From: Pseudomonas sp. UBA2684
GTDB lineage: Bacteria; Pseudomonadota; Gammaproteobacteria; Pseudomonadales; Pseudomonadaceae
Reading direction: 5' to 3'
DNA: 64,000 nucleotides
Assembly (NCBI GenBank): GCA_002354655.1
Contig: DELY01000034.1
Location: 1-64,000, forward strand
Shown piece by piece: positions 8,562 through 19,529 of the stretch. Under the pieces are notes generated by a model. It saw only the letters and a program-made list of their open reading frames with translations, had not been told where the DNA came from and did not search any database. The first letter of the stretch is position 1, and every line of letters begins with the position of its first letter. The position numbers and the translations under genes were made by a program.

Positions 8562-8682
8562 GTACTGGTGTGCGGCATCTCCCCCCAAGTGCCCCACCAG
8601 GCAAGGTACCGTGGACCGCGTACCTTGATTTACTCCTAATGGTCTTAACCCGGATTCATCCCCCAGAGTCCGGGTTTTTTTT
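8562..8682 (+). ncRNA. rgsA: RgsA-like small regulatory RNA
   Basis: The space before tatD holds no gene but is strongly structured. CTGGTG (8565-8570) pairs with CACCAG (8595-8600), AAGGTAC (8603-8609) pairs with GTACCTT (8620-8626), and a strong terminator ends in eight T. The first loop has a C-rich run that could pair with ribosome sites or bind regulators. P. aeruginosa carries the RpoS-dependent sRNA RgsA (P16) at this same place next to tatD, and the length of about 120 nt fits. The 5' end is estimated from the -10 element. Identity rests on position and structure, not on an alignment. Confidence 0.75.
8647..8682 (+). terminator. Rho-independent terminator of the sRNA
   Basis: AACCCGGA (8647-8654) pairs with TCCGGGTT (8669-8676), followed by a run of T through 8682. 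Confidence 0.9.
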
Positions 8683-8712
8683 GCGCGTAATTCAGTACGC
8701 GCCCAGCTATGG

Positions 8713-9495
8713 CTAAGCGACTCGTGCCAGCGGAAACAGCCGTTTGAAGTTCGTGGTGGTTTGCTCGGCCAGCTCCTCGAAACTGACGCCGCGTAGCACC
8801 GCCAGGTAATCCGCCACCTCACGCACATACTCCGGCAGGTTCGGTTTGCCACGGTGCGGCACCGGGGCCAGATACGGCGAATCGGTTTCCACCAGCAGGC
8901 GATCGACCGGCACCTGGCGCGCGACGTCACGCAGCGCCTCGGCATTGCGGAAGGTGACGATACCGGACAGCGAAATATAAAAACCGATATCCAGTGCGGC
9001 CTTGGCCATTTCCCAGTCTTCGGTAAAGCAATGCAGCACGCCGCCCTGCGGCAACGCGGCCTCGCGCAGCAGTTTCAGGGTATCGGCGCGCGCTTCGCGG
9101 GTATGCACGATCACCGGCTTACCGGTGACCTGGGCAGCCTGCAAGTGCAGGCGAAAGGCTTCCTGCTGCAATTCAGCGGCTTGCGGCTCGTAGTGGTAAT
9201 CCAGGCCGGTTTCGCCGATGGCCACCACCCGCGGGTGGTTCAACTCAGCCAGCAACCAGTCCAGGGCCGGCGCCGCGCCCGGCTGAAGATCCAGTGGGTG
9301 AACCCCCACCGAACAATCGACATCGGCATAACGATCGGTCACTGCTTTAACCGCGGAAGCATTCTCGGCGCTGACGCCAATGCACAAAAAATGCCCGACA
9401 CCGCGCGCGCGCGCAGCATCCAGCGCCGCATCAAGAGAGCCGTTGTAAGCAGCCAAGTCGAGACGATCGAGGTGACAGTGGGAATCAACCAGCAT
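8713..9495 (-). CDS. tatD: TatD family metal-dependent DNase, 260 aa
   Basis: TIM-barrel metallohydrolase. MLVDSHCHLD gives the first metal-binding histidines, GETGLDYHY the glutamate, VIVHTREA and LHCFTED further ligands, and VETDSPYLAP the catalytic aspartate. The family has 3'-5' exonuclease activity on DNA. The start at 9495 is the first ATG directly before VDSHCH; an upstream TTG at 9504 is unlikely. It is the last gene of the run from fabF through holB and pilZ. No good terminator is seen behind it in its own direction. Confidence 0.93.
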   Translation of the reverse strand: MLVDSHCHLDRLDLAAYNGSLDAALDAARARGVGHFLCIGVSAENASAVKAVTDRYADVDCSVGVHPLDLQPGAAPALDWLLAELNHPRVVAIGETGLDYHYEPQAAELQQEAFRLHLQAAQVTGKPVIVHTREARADTLKLLREAALPQGGVLHCFTEDWEMAKAALDIGFYISLSGIVTFRNAEALRDVARQVPVDRLLVETDSPYLAPVPHRGKPNLPEYVREVADYLAVLRGVSFEELAEQTTTNFKRLFPLARVA

Positions 9496-9565
9496 GGATA
9501 GCAATCACTTGAGAATCAGTGCCGGCATCGACACCGCGAGCCCTAGGCTCTGAGAACGACATGGG

Positions 9566-9922
9566 TCACATGGTATGAGTCGGACGGTCCGACTTCAGCG
9601 CACCCGCCAGGTAGGTTTCGATCTTGTTGCGCGCGGTGTTGTCGCCGTCGTTGAACTGCACGCCGACGCCCGCGGCACGATTGCCCTGCGCGCCTTTCGG
9701 GGTGATCCACACCACTTTGCCGGCAACCGGAATTTTTTCCGGCTCATCCATCAAGTTGAGCAGCATGAACACTTCATCGCCGAGCTTGTAGCTCTTGTTG
9801 GTCGGGATAAACAGCCCGCCGTTCTTGATAAAGGGCATGTAAGCGGCATAGAGCACGGATTTGTCTTTGATGGTCAGAGACAAGATTCCGTTACGCGGAC
9901 CCAGATTAGGTGGCAAGCTCAT
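9566..9922 (-). CDS. pilZ: Type IV pilus assembly protein PilZ, 118 aa
   Basis: Small PilZ-domain protein needed for type IV pilus biogenesis. The founding-type PilZ does not bind c-di-GMP, and here too the N-terminal RxxxR motif of c-di-GMP binders is absent. It acts with FimX and PilB (family knowledge). The start at 9922 (MSLPPNLGPRNG) is chosen on length and family start; the open frame continues upstream but that part overlaps the spacer behind holB. The gene sits between holB and tatD, as in other pseudomonads. Confidence 0.92.
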   Translation of the reverse strand: MSLPPNLGPRNGILSLTIKDKSVLYAAYMPFIKNGGLFIPTNKSYKLGDEVFMLLNLMDEPEKIPVAGKVVWITPKGAQGNRAAGVGVQFNDGDNTARNKIETYLAGALKSDRPTHTM

Positions 9923-9959
9923 GCGGCATTCCTGGTTTTTAGCACGTGAGGGCCCGATT

Positions 9960-11580
<1,621 letters not shown>

Positions 11581-12633
11581 TTATTGATTGCTTGGCTGTA
11601 CGGGGGCGGGGCTGGAACGATAATCCGCACGGCGATTGAGTTGGTACTCACGCACCGCGCGATTGTGCGCCTCGAGGGTGTTGGAGAATACATGGCTGCC
11701 ATCGCCGCGAGCGACGAAATACAAGCTCTTGCCGGCCACCGGATGCAGCGCCGCGTTAATCGCTTCACGCCCGACCAGAGCAATCGGGGTCGGCGGCATA
11801 CCGTCAATCACATAGGTGTTATAGGCCGTTGGCTCACGCAAATGGGCACGCGTCAGTTTGCCGTTGTAGCGCTCGCCCAGACCGTAGATCACCGTCGGAT
11901 CAGTTTGCAGGCGCATGCCGATGCGCAGTCGACGGACGAAGACCCCAGCGATCTCGCCACGCTCCTCCGGTACCCCGGTTTCCTTCTCGATCATGGAGGC
12001 CATGATCAACGCGTCATAAGGCTCTTTGTAGGGCAGCCCATCAGCACGCCCTGCCCACTCTTCAGCCAAAACCTGTTCGAGACGGGTATACGCCTGCTTG
12101 AGCAAATCAAGATCGCTCATGCCCCGGACAAACCGGTAAGTGTCTGGGAAAAAACGCCCCTCGGGGTTGACGCCGGGCTGCCCGAGACGCGCCATCAATT
12201 GGGCATCGCTGAGCGCTGTCAGGGTCAATTCGAGCTTGTCCTCACGCGCCATCGCAGCGCGCACCTGACGGAAGCTCCAACCCTCGACCAGCGTCAGGCT
12301 GTACTGCACCACCTCGCCACGCCGCCACAGCCCAAGCATATCTCGCACCGTCAATTGCGGTGTCAGGCGGTACTCGCCGCTGTGCAGCGGTTGCCCCTGC
12401 AAATTGAAGCGCCAGTACAGCCGCAACCAAAACGCACTGTGCAGCACACCATCGGCTTCCAGGCGATTGAGCACGCCACCCGGCGTGGCACCGGCAGGCA
12501 CTTCCAGCAAACGCTCTTCAGTCAGATTCAACGGCTGTTCGAGCGCCGAGTGTTGCTGCCAAGCGACAAAAGCCACAAGCAGGCCAGCAAGCAACACGCC
12601 GCCTTCCAGCAGCAGTAATAGTTTGCGTATCAC
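11581..12633 (-). CDS. mltG: Endolytic murein transglycosylase MltG, 350 aa
   Basis: Inner-membrane enzyme that cuts nascent glycan strands and probably ends their elongation. One N-terminal membrane segment (residues about 5-26) is followed by a LysM-like region and the YceG catalytic domain. ASMIEKETGVPEERG contains the catalytic glutamate, and LQTDPTVIYGLG is a family hallmark. It starts 3 bases after pabC, an order shared by many proteobacteria. Confidence 0.95.
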   Translation of the reverse strand: MIRKLLLLLEGGVLLAGLLVAFVAWQQHSALEQPLNLTEERLLEVPAGATPGGVLNRLEADGVLHSAFWLRLYWRFNLQGQPLHSGEYRLTPQLTVRDMLGLWRRGEVVQYSLTLVEGWSFRQVRAAMAREDKLELTLTALSDAQLMARLGQPGVNPEGRFFPDTYRFVRGMSDLDLLKQAYTRLEQVLAEEWAGRADGLPYKEPYDALIMASMIEKETGVPEERGEIAGVFVRRLRIGMRLQTDPTVIYGLGERYNGKLTRAHLREPTAYNTYVIDGMPPTPIALVGREAINAALHPVAGKSLYFVARGDGSHVFSNTLEAHNRAVREYQLNRRADYRSSPAPVQPSNQ

Positions 12634-12636
12634 AAA

Positions 12637-13452
12637 TCAGCAGTCCAGTAGATCGCGGGCAATGGCTTGCAGTTTACGGGTGAGCGGGCCGACCGGCCAG
12701 TCGTGTCCTTGCAGCGCACGCACAGGCCACACCCCATAGAGACTGTTACAGAGAAACACCTCATCGGCGGCCAACAAGTCCGCTAGGCTGATATCGCGCA
12801 CAGTGCATGCTAGCCCCCGCCTGCCTGCCTGCGCCAGCAACTCGGCCCGCATCACTCCGGCGACGCCGCAGCGCGACAGCTCGGGGGTTTGAAGGACGCC
12901 GCCGGTGGCCAGAAACAGATTGCTGTAGACGCCCTCGACCACCCGCCCTGCTGTATCCAGCATCAAGCCTTCGGCATGTTCCGCGTCCTGCCATTCGACA
13001 CGCGCCAGCACTTGCTCCAGACGATTGAGGTGCTTCAAACCAGCCAGCACCGGCTGCTCGGCCAGACGTGTAACACAGGGAAACAGACGCACCCCACGCT
13101 CGGCATGCTCGTGCGGGTAGACGGGCTTGGCGCTGCCTTGCAGGATGCGCCGTGACTGCGAGGGCGACGGCGGTGCATAGCCACGCAAGCCATCGCCACG
13201 GGTCACGATCAACTTGGCAACGCCATCACCCAGTTCACCACTGAACGCCAGCAATTCGGCACGTACCAGCGCCAGGTCAAGGGCGATCTGCAAGCGCGCA
13301 CAGCCATCGGCAAGACGTGCGAGATGGCGTTCGAGCAAGGCGGACTTGCCGCCACTCACGGCGATGGTTTCGAACAGACCATCGCCGTAGGCCAAGCCAC
13401 GGTCCCTGACGGACAGCAGCTCAGCCGGACGACCGTCGATCCAGCTTGGCAT
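12637..13452 (-). CDS. pabC: Aminodeoxychorismate lyase, 271 aa
   Basis: PLP enzyme of fold type IV that makes p-aminobenzoate for folate. RGLAYGDGLFET is the family start block, HLNRLEQVLAR contains a substrate-site region, and a DTAGRVVEG-type block is present. The ATG at 13452 overlaps the fabF stop (TGATG). The gene lies between fabF and mltG, the classical position. Confidence 0.94.
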   Translation of the reverse strand: MPSWIDGRPAELLSVRDRGLAYGDGLFETIAVSGGKSALLERHLARLADGCARLQIALDLALVRAELLAFSGELGDGVAKLIVTRGDGLRGYAPPSPSQSRRILQGSAKPVYPHEHAERGVRLFPCVTRLAEQPVLAGLKHLNRLEQVLARVEWQDAEHAEGLMLDTAGRVVEGVYSNLFLATGGVLQTPELSRCGVAGVMRAELLAQAGRRGLACTVRDISLADLLAADEVFLCNSLYGVWPVRALQGHDWPVGPLTRKLQAIARDLLDC

Positions 13453-14696
13453 CAACCGACAAACCGGCGGAACACCAGCGAGCCGTTAGTACCACCAAAG
13501 CCAAAGGAGTTGGACAGCACCACATCGATCGGCATGGGCTTGGCCTGATGTGCGACGAAATCGAGGTCACAGCCCTCGTCAGGCGCATCCAGGTTGATGG
13601 TTGGCGGCGCGACCTGATCACGCAATGCCAGCACGCTGAAAATCGCCTCTACGGCGCCGGCAGCGCCTAGCAGGTGCCCGGTCATCGACTTGGTCGAACT
13701 GACGGCGAGCTTATAGGCATGCTCGCCGAACACCGACTTGATGGCCGCGACTTCGGCCTTGTCACCCGCCGACGTTGATGTGCCATGTGCATTGATGTAC
13801 TGCACCTGATCCGCCGTAATCCCCGCATCGCGCAGCGCATTGGCCATGCAGCGCGCAGCACCGGCGCCGTCTTCCGGCGGCGAAGTCATGTGGTAGGCAT
13901 CGCCGCTCATGCCAAAGCCGATCAGCTCGGCATAAATGCTCGCACCACGCGCCTGGGCGTGCTCCAACTCTTCCAGCACCAGCGCACCGGCACCATCGGA
14001 CAACACGAAACCATCGCGGTCCTTATCCCATGGCCGGCTGGCTTTCGTCGGATCATCGTTGCGAGTGGACAGCGCACGTGCCGCGGCAAACCCACCGATG
14101 CCCAAACCACACGCGGCCATTTCCGCACCGCCAGCCACCATCACATCGGCTTCGCCGTAGGCAATATTACGCGCCGCCATGCCGATGCAATGCGTGCCCG
14201 TGGTGCAGGCCGTGGCAATGGCGTAGTTAGGCCCCTGCAAACCCAGATGGATCGACAGGAAACCGGAAATCATATTGATGATCGAGCCCGGGACGAAGAA
14301 CGGCGAAATCCGCCGTGGCCCCTGCTCGTGCAGCGACTTGCAGTTGTTCTCGATATTAGTCAAACCACCAATACCGGAACCGAGGGCCACGCCAATGCGC
14401 TCGCGATTGGCGTCGTTCACTTCCAGACCCGAATCGCGCACCGCCTGAAAGCTGGCGGCCAGACCATACTGAATGAATAGATCGAGCTTGCGCGCCTCCT
14501 TGGCGGACAAGTACTCCTCGACATTGAAGCCCTTTACCGAGCCACCAAAGCGAGTGGAATAGGCGGAAAGGTCCATATGCTCGATCGGGCCGATGCCACT
14601 GCGACCGGCCAAAATGCCCTGCCAGCTGCTCGGCACATCGTTACCCAGCGGCGACAACATGCCCATACCGGTAACCACGACGCGTCTACGCGACAC
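13452..14696 (-). CDS. fabF: Beta-ketoacyl-ACP synthase II, 414 aa
   Basis: Condenses malonyl-ACP with acyl-ACP in fatty-acid elongation. The catalytic triad is visible: Cys in [12 protein letters not shown], His in [12 protein letters not shown], and His in [14 protein letters not shown]. The length is normal. It lies 109 bases behind acpP, separated by an acpP terminator-like hairpin, so part of its transcription may come by read-through. Confidence 0.97.
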   Translation of the reverse strand: MSRRRVVVTGMGMLSPLGNDVPSSWQGILAGRSGIGPIEHMDLSAYSTRFGGSVKGFNVEEYLSAKEARKLDLFIQYGLAASFQAVRDSGLEVNDANRERIGVALGSGIGGLTNIENNCKSLHEQGPRRISPFFVPGSIINMISGFLSIHLGLQGPNYAIATACTTGTHCIGMAARNIAYGEADVMVAGGAEMAACGLGIGGFAAARALSTRNDDPTKASRPWDKDRDGFVLSDGAGALVLEELEHAQARGASIYAELIGFGMSGDAYHMTSPPEDGAGAARCMANALRDAGITADQVQYINAHGTSTSAGDKAEVAAIKSVFGEHAYKLAVSSTKSMTGHLLGAAGAVEAIFSVLALRDQVAPPTINLDAPDEGCDLDFVAHQAKPMPIDVVLSNSFGFGGTNGSLVFRRFVG

Positions 14697-14744
14697 AGCA
14701 ATCTCCTCTTATTCGGTTGTTCGACGCATGGAATGCGCCTAAAG

Positions 14745-14779
14745 AAAAGCCGCACGCCCATACAGGCAGTGCGGCTTTT
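14745..14779 (-). terminator. Terminator or attenuator between acpP and fabF
   Basis: AAAAGCCGCAC (14745-14755) pairs with GTGCGGCTTTT (14769-14779). Read on the minus strand the stem ends in TTTTCTTT. It would allow high acpP expression with partial read-through into fabF. Confidence 0.75.
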
Positions 14780-14805
14780 CCGAGTCGGGAACCGACGAAT
14801 ACGTC

Positions 14806-15039
14806 TTACGCGTGAGCGGTAACGTAGTCGATCGCTTCCTGAACGGTGGTGATCTTCTCGGCTTGTTCGTCCGGGATCTCGGTCTCGAATTCTTCTTCGA
14901 GAGCCATCACCAGCTCAACGGTGTCAAGAGAGTCGGCACCCAGGTCTTCAACGAAGGAAGCGCTATTGGTTACTTCCTCTTCTTTGACGCCCAGTTGCTC
15001 GGCAACGATTTTCTTGACGCGCTCTTCGATGGTGCTCAT
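14806..15039 (-). CDS. acpP: Acyl carrier protein, 77 aa
   Basis: Carries growing acyl chains on phosphopantetheine attached to Ser in the [12 protein letters not shown] motif. The protein is very acidic, as expected. AAGG lies 5 bases before ATG. It has its own strong promoter in the 196-base gap after fabG and a hairpin behind it, which fits the high abundance of this protein. Confidence 0.98.
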   Translation of the reverse strand: MSTIEERVKKIVAEQLGVKEEEVTNSASFVEDLGADSLDTVELVMALEEEFETEIPDEQAEKITTVQEAIDYVTAHA

Positions 15040-15092
15040 ACCTTGTTCTCACTCCTAATGGGACAAATCCAGGCCACTGTTCTGCGGCCAAG

Positions 15093-15120
15093 TGTATATA
15101 AAGGGTTTTTAGCATTTCAA
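15093..15120 (-). promoter_or_regulatory. Promoter of acpP
   Basis: On the minus strand, TTGAAA (15120-15115), a 16-base spacer and TATACA (15098-15093). The transcript would start near 15087, about 48 bases before the acpP start. Confidence 0.75.
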
Positions 15121-15235
15121 GCTGAATGCCGGGGTGCCCCACGAACACTTCAACGATCTGTCTAGAAACCTATTGCAGCTTTATAACGGATTTTAGACAG
15201 CATCTATGACAGTTTTCTGAAGCCATCCGTCACAT

Positions 15236-15979
15236 TCAGCTCATGTACATCCCGCCGTTCACAGGGATAGTAGCGCCTGTAACGTAAGCCGCGCCATCAG
15301 AAGCGAGGAAAGCGACCACTTTTGCGATCTCTTCGGCCTGCCCCAAACGGCCCAACGGAATTTGAGTCAGCAGCGCGTCACGCTGCGCTTCCGGCAATTC
15401 GCGGGTCATATCGGTGTCGATAAAGCCCGGTGCCACAGCGTTCACGGTAATCGCCCGCGAACCCACTTCACGCGCCAGCGCACGGCCGAAACCTTCAAGG
15501 CCGGCCTTGGCAGCTGCGTAGTTGACCTGCCCGGCGTTGCCCATGGCACCCACCACCGAACCGATGTTGATGATGCGTCCGTAACGCGCCTTGGTCATGC
15601 CGCGCAGCACCGCCTTGGTCAGCCGGTACAAGCTGCTCAGGTTGGTATTGATGACATCGAACCATTCGTCATCCTTCATCCGCAACATCAGGTTATCGCG
15701 GGTGATACCAGCGTTATTGACCAGGATCAACGGCTGACCAAGATGTTGCTGGATATGTTCGAGGGTACTGGTAACCGACTCACTGTCGCTGACATCCAGC
15801 ACCAGGCCTGCGCCCTCGATGCCGTGCGCCTTCAGTGTTTCAGCGATGCGCTCGGCACCCGACGCAGAAGTCGCCGTACCGATGACCACTGCACCTTGCC
15901 GCCCCAACTCCAGGGCGATGGCTTGACCGATCCCGCGGCTCGCGCCGGTAACCAGAGCAACCTTACCTTGCAGGCTCAT
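15236..15979 (-). CDS. fabG: 3-oxoacyl-ACP reductase, 247 aa
   Basis: NADPH-dependent SDR enzyme that reduces beta-ketoacyl-ACP. The cofactor motif is TGASRGIG, followed by NNAG. The catalytic Ser is in IGSVVGAMGN and the YxxxK pair in YAAAK. GAGGAGAGG lies upstream of the start. It follows fabD by 16 bases. Confidence 0.97.
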   Translation of the reverse strand: MSLQGKVALVTGASRGIGQAIALELGRQGAVVIGTATSASGAERIAETLKAHGIEGAGLVLDVSDSESVTSTLEHIQQHLGQPLILVNNAGITRDNLMLRMKDDEWFDVINTNLSSLYRLTKAVLRGMTKARYGRIINIGSVVGAMGNAGQVNYAAAKAGLEGFGRALAREVGSRAITVNAVAPGFIDTDMTRELPEAQRDALLTQIPLGRLGQAEEIAKVVAFLASDGAAYVTGATIPVNGGMYMS

Positions 15980-15995
15980 AAAAACCTCTCCTCAA

Positions 15996-16934
15996 TCAGG
16001 CCAGCGTCGCGCGTGCGGCGGCGAAGGCGTCCGGGGTATCCAGATTATGGGTATTGATGCCTTTGACGCAGCGCTTATTCAGCCCCGACAAGACCTTGCC
16101 TGGGCCACATTCGAGCAAATCGGTCACCCCTTGCTCAGCCAGACAGACCATCGACTCAACCCAACGCACCGGGCTGTATAACTGAGCCAGCAAATTGCGC
16201 TTGAGGCTGTCGAGATCGGCCACGACCGCCGCACTGACGTTTTGCACCAAGGGGATCTGTGGGGACTGCCAGGCAATAGCCTCGACCGACGCAGCGAAAC
16301 GCTCGGCAGCCGGACGCATCAGATCGCAGTGCGACGGCACGCTGACCGGCAGCGACATGGCGCGCTTGGCACCACGCGCCTTGCACGCGTCAATGGCGCG
16401 CGCAACGGCAGCCGCCCCACCGGCGATAACCACCTGGCCCGGCGCATTGAAATTCACCGCGCTGACAACCTCGCCTTGCGCTGCTTCAGCGCAGGCAGCC
16501 AGCACATCGGCATCCTCAAGCCCGAGGATGGCCGCCATGCCGCCCTGACCAGCAGGCACCGCCTGCTGCATCAACTGACCACGCAATTCGACAAGTTTCA
16601 CCGCATCGGCAAAAGGCAGACTGCCAGCGGCGACCAGCGCCGAATATTCGCCCAGACTGTGGCCGGCAACAAATGCCGGGCGCGCACCACCCTCGGCCAG
16701 CCACAGGCGCCACAAGGCAATAGAGGCCGTGAGAATAGCCGGCTGGGTCTTGTCGGTTTGGTTGAGTTGTTCTTCCGGCCCCTGCTGAACCAGGGCCCAG
16801 AGGTCGTAGCCGAGCGCCGAGGACGCCTCGGCGAAGGTGTCGAGCAGCGCGTTCTGCTGAGCACCGTGCTCGGCCAACATCGCCAGGGACTGCGAGCCTT
16901 GGCCAGGAAAGACGAATGCGAGGGATGCAGACAT
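15996..16934 (-). CDS. fabD: Malonyl CoA-ACP transacylase, 312 aa
   Basis: Loads malonyl groups onto ACP. The N-terminal GQGSQ motif, the nucleophile Ser in GHSLGEYSALVAAG and the catalytic His region VSVPSHCDLMRPAAE are all visible. It lies 106 bases behind plsX in the plsX-fabD-fabG order. Confidence 0.97.
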   Translation of the reverse strand: MSASLAFVFPGQGSQSLAMLAEHGAQQNALLDTFAEASSALGYDLWALVQQGPEEQLNQTDKTQPAILTASIALWRLWLAEGGARPAFVAGHSLGEYSALVAAGSLPFADAVKLVELRGQLMQQAVPAGQGGMAAILGLEDADVLAACAEAAQGEVVSAVNFNAPGQVVIAGGAAAVARAIDACKARGAKRAMSLPVSVPSHCDLMRPAAERFAASVEAIAWQSPQIPLVQNVSAAVVADLDSLKRNLLAQLYSPVRWVESMVCLAEQGVTDLLECGPGKVLSGLNKRCVKGINTHNLDTPDAFAAARATLA

Positions 16935-17040
16935 GTAAAGAGGTCCCTTAATGGTCTAATCGTCGGGAAAATTGACGCCCGGTATAGCCAAGCGCAACAA
17001 ACTGACAGTTGGATGACAGGCCGCCAGTTGCGGTCACATC

Positions 17041-18051
17041 CTAGAGCAACAGATCTTCGAGACGACCATGCAAGCGTTGCGGCAAGTTTTCTTGGATCTC
17101 CGTCAAGGCACGGCGAATGGCGCTTTTGAAGTCCTCCGCACCAGCGGCTCCGTGGCTTTTCACGACGATACCCTGCAACCCGAGGAAACTTGCGCCATTG
17201 TGCTGCGCGGGCGCCAAGCCGGCCTGCAAACGTCGCAGTAATGGCAACGCCAGGGCTCCCACCAAGCGCGAGGCTAGCGTTTCCTTGAACAGCACCTCGA
17301 TACGGGCAGCAATCATCGCCGCCAATCCCTCGCTCGACTTGAGCAGGATATTGCCGACAAAACCATCGCACACCACCACATCGGCCTCACCACGGTAGAG
17401 CCCATCTCCCTCGATAAAACCGATGTAGTTAAGCCCTTTGGCCTGCTGCAACAAGCTGGCGGCCAACTTGACCTGTTGATTGCCCTTGATATCTTCAGTG
17501 CCAACATTCAGCAACGCCACACGCGGGCCAACAACCCCCAATGCTTCAGCCGCCACTGCCCCCATCACGGCAAACTGATACAAGTGCTCGGCACTGCAAT
17601 CGACATTGGCCCCCAGGTCGAGCAGATGACACGCCCCGCGCTGAGTCGGAATCGCCGTCACCATGGCTGGGCGATCGATGCCAGGCAGGGTTTTCAGCAC
17701 ATAACGCGACAACGCCATCAATGCACCGGTATTACCCGCACTGACGCACGCACTTGCGCGCCCCTCACGCACCAACTCCAACGCCACACGCATCGAGGAA
17801 TCCGGCTTGCCACGCAAGGCCTGCGACGGCCGCTCGTCCATACCGATCACTTCGCCAGCATGCTTTACCTGCAGACGCGCGCGATCGACAGCGGGATGCT
17901 GAGCAAGCAAATCTTCAATAAGGGGGGATTGGCCAACCAGGACCAGGTGCAGCGAGGGGTATTCAGCCAGACAGGCAATGCTGGCCGGAACAACGCAGTG
18001 GGGACCGAAGTCCCCACCCATTGCATCAATCGCGATGATCGGAGCGGACAA
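17041..18051 (-). CDS. plsX: Phosphate acyltransferase PlsX, 336 aa
   Basis: Converts acyl-ACP to acyl-phosphate for phospholipid synthesis at the membrane. [12 protein letters not shown] is the family N-terminus, and [10 protein letters not shown] and [14 protein letters not shown] are conserved blocks. It starts 3 bases after rpmF, so the two are probably coupled. Confidence 0.96.
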   Translation of the reverse strand: MSAPIIAIDAMGGDFGPHCVVPASIACLAEYPSLHLVLVGQSPLIEDLLAQHPAVDRARLQVKHAGEVIGMDERPSQALRGKPDSSMRVALELVREGRASACVSAGNTGALMALSRYVLKTLPGIDRPAMVTAIPTQRGACHLLDLGANVDCSAEHLYQFAVMGAVAAEALGVVGPRVALLNVGTEDIKGNQQVKLAASLLQQAKGLNYIGFIEGDGLYRGEADVVVCDGFVGNILLKSSEGLAAMIAARIEVLFKETLASRLVGALALPLLRRLQAGLAPAQHNGASFLGLQGIVVKSHGAAGAEDFKSAIRRALTEIQENLPQRLHGRLEDLLL

Positions 18052-18054
18052 GGA

Positions 18055-18237
18055 TTACTCGTCAGCGCCCTTGTCGATCACTTTGCGACCACGGTACACA
18101 CCTTCCGGCGATACGTGGTGGCGCAGGTGAACTTCACCGGTGCTCTTCTCGACGGACAAGGCATTACCCTCGAGGGCATCGTGCGAACGACGCATGTCGC
18201 GGGCGGAACGGGATTTTTTGTTCTGCTGAACAGCCAT
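18055..18237 (-). CDS. rpmF: Ribosomal protein bL32, 60 aa
   Basis: Small basic 50S protein with the family start [20 protein letters not shown]. It has no cysteines, so it is the zinc-free form. It lies 13 bases after yceD and 3 before plsX, the order found across many gamma-proteobacteria. Confidence 0.97.
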   Translation of the reverse strand: MAVQQNKKSRSARDMRRSHDALEGNALSVEKSTGEVHLRHHVSPEGVYRGRKVIDKGADE

Positions 18238-18250
18238 AACTAATTAACTC

Positions 18251-18778
18251 CTAAACGTTTGGGTCACGCTTTAACTGCGCCAATACACTGAACGGGTTGG
18301 ACCGCGTTACCTCGTCCTCGCTCGGTTCGGGCTCATCAAGGCCCGCCGGCTGCTGGCAATCTTTAGGGTCATGAGCCGGGACAATGGGCAAAGCGAGCAA
18401 AAGCTCTTCTTCAACCAAGGCCAGCAGATCCAATGGATCTTCACCCATTTCCAGCACGTCATAGCCTTGCGGCACAGACTGGGTATTCGCACCTTCTTTC
18501 ACCACAGCGTAATCGCACGCACTGTGGATCTGCAGAGCGACCAGGTCCAGACAACGCTGGCAAACCATCTTGACTTCAACCTCAAGCTCGCTGTGTAGAA
18601 CCACAGCATTACGCTCGTCGCGCTCGAAAGAAAACTTCGCGCGCACCATGCCTTGGTTATCGGCAAGCGGGTCGCAGAGTCGCGGCAAATCAGCCAGCAG
18701 CAACTCACCCGTAAGGATGGTGCCACGATCAGCAAGTTTGCGCGGATCAACGTGAGGTGGAATCGGGCCATTCGACAT
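18251..18778 (-). CDS. yceD: YceD family (DUF177) protein, 175 aa
   Basis: Conserved bacterial protein with the CQRCLDL motif, encoded ahead of rpmF. Relatives have been linked to 23S rRNA metabolism, but the exact role is unsettled. The start MSNGPIPPHVDPRKLADRG matches the family. The promoter seen upstream would begin the transcript only about three bases before this ATG, and no ribosome site fits in that space. Confidence 0.93.
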   Translation of the reverse strand: MSNGPIPPHVDPRKLADRGTILTGELLLADLPRLCDPLADNQGMVRAKFSFERDERNAVVLHSELEVEVKMVCQRCLDLVALQIHSACDYAVVKEGANTQSVPQGYDVLEMGEDPLDLLALVEEELLLALPIVPAHDPKDCQQPAGLDEPEPSEDEVTRSNPFSVLAQLKRDPNV

Positions 18779-18787
18779 AGGCGCCGC

Positions 18788-18816
18788 ATTCTAGGGATGC
18801 GGCCGGCACCTGTCAA
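18788..18816 (-). promoter_or_regulatory. Promoter of the yceD-rpmF-plsX-fabDG run
   Basis: Minus strand TTGACA (18816-18811), a 17-base spacer and TAGAAT (18793-18788), a near-consensus sigma-70 promoter. The start would fall near 18781, which makes the message nearly leaderless. Confidence 0.75.
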
Positions 18817-18887
18817 AGGGAAATTCAGCCTGTCCAGCATCTAGGACGACCGCTAGAATCGCCGCCTGAACCGTAAGGAAGAAACAC

Positions 18888-19466
18888 ATGCTGCCATTGG
18901 TACTCGCATCCAGCTCACCTTACCGACGCGAACTGCTGGCCCGCCTGCAACGCCCATTCAGTTGTAGCACGCCAGCCATCGACGAAACCCGCCATCCGGA
19001 CGAGGACGCCGCAACGCTGGTCCAGCGCCTGGCTCGGGAAAAGGCACAGGCACTGCAAAACAGCCATCCACGGCATCTGATTATCGGCTCCGATCAAGTT
19101 GCCGTGCTTGACGGCCAGATTCTTGGCAAGCCCCACACCTTTGAGCGCGCCCGCGATCAGTTGCTTGCCGCCAGCGGCAAAAGCGTTATTTTCTTGACCG
19201 GCCTAGCGCTACTCAATAGCGAGAACCACCACTGCCAGGTCGATTGCATTTCATTTACGGTACATTTTCGCCCGCTGAGCGAGGCGCAAATAACCCGCTA
19301 CCTGCACGCAGAGCAACCGTACGACTGCGCTGGAAGCTTCAAAGCCGAAGGCCTCGGCGTCAGCTTATTCCGCAGCACACAAGGCGCCGACGCCAGCAGC
19401 CTAATCGGCCTACCACTGATCCGCCTGGTAGACATGTTGCATAACGCAGGCGTGGAAATCCCCTAA
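18888..19466 (+). CDS. Maf-type nucleotide pyrophosphatase, 192 aa
   Basis: House-cleaning enzyme that hydrolyses unusual nucleoside triphosphates. The start LVLASSSPYRRELLARL is the Maf signature, IIGSDQVAVLDG carries the catalytic acid, and CAGSFKAEGLG is conserved. The sequence looks like the YceF-type (7-methyl-GTP) branch, but that assignment is not certain. AAGGAAG precedes the ATG. It is divergent from yceD and convergent with sppA. Confidence 0.92.
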   Translation: MLPLVLASSSPYRRELLARLQRPFSCSTPAIDETRHPDEDAATLVQRLAREKAQALQNSHPRHLIIGSDQVAVLDGQILGKPHTFERARDQLLAASGKSVIFLTGLALLNSENHHCQVDCISFTVHFRPLSEAQITRYLHAEQPYDCAGSFKAEGLGVSLFRSTQGADASSLIGLPLIRLVDMLHNAGVEIP

Positions 19467-19477
19467 AGCAGCCCCGC

Positions 19478-19510
19478 AAAAACAAAAAGCCCGGCCGCAG
19501 GGCCGGGCTT
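19478..19510 (-). terminator. Terminator between maf and sppA
   Basis: AGCCCGGCC (19489-19497) pairs with GGCCGGGCT (19501-19509). Read leftwards it is followed by TTTTTGTTTTT, so it mainly serves sppA; the + direction has a poor T run. Confidence 0.85.
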
Positions 19511-19529
19511 GTGCGCCACGCGGTAAGAC

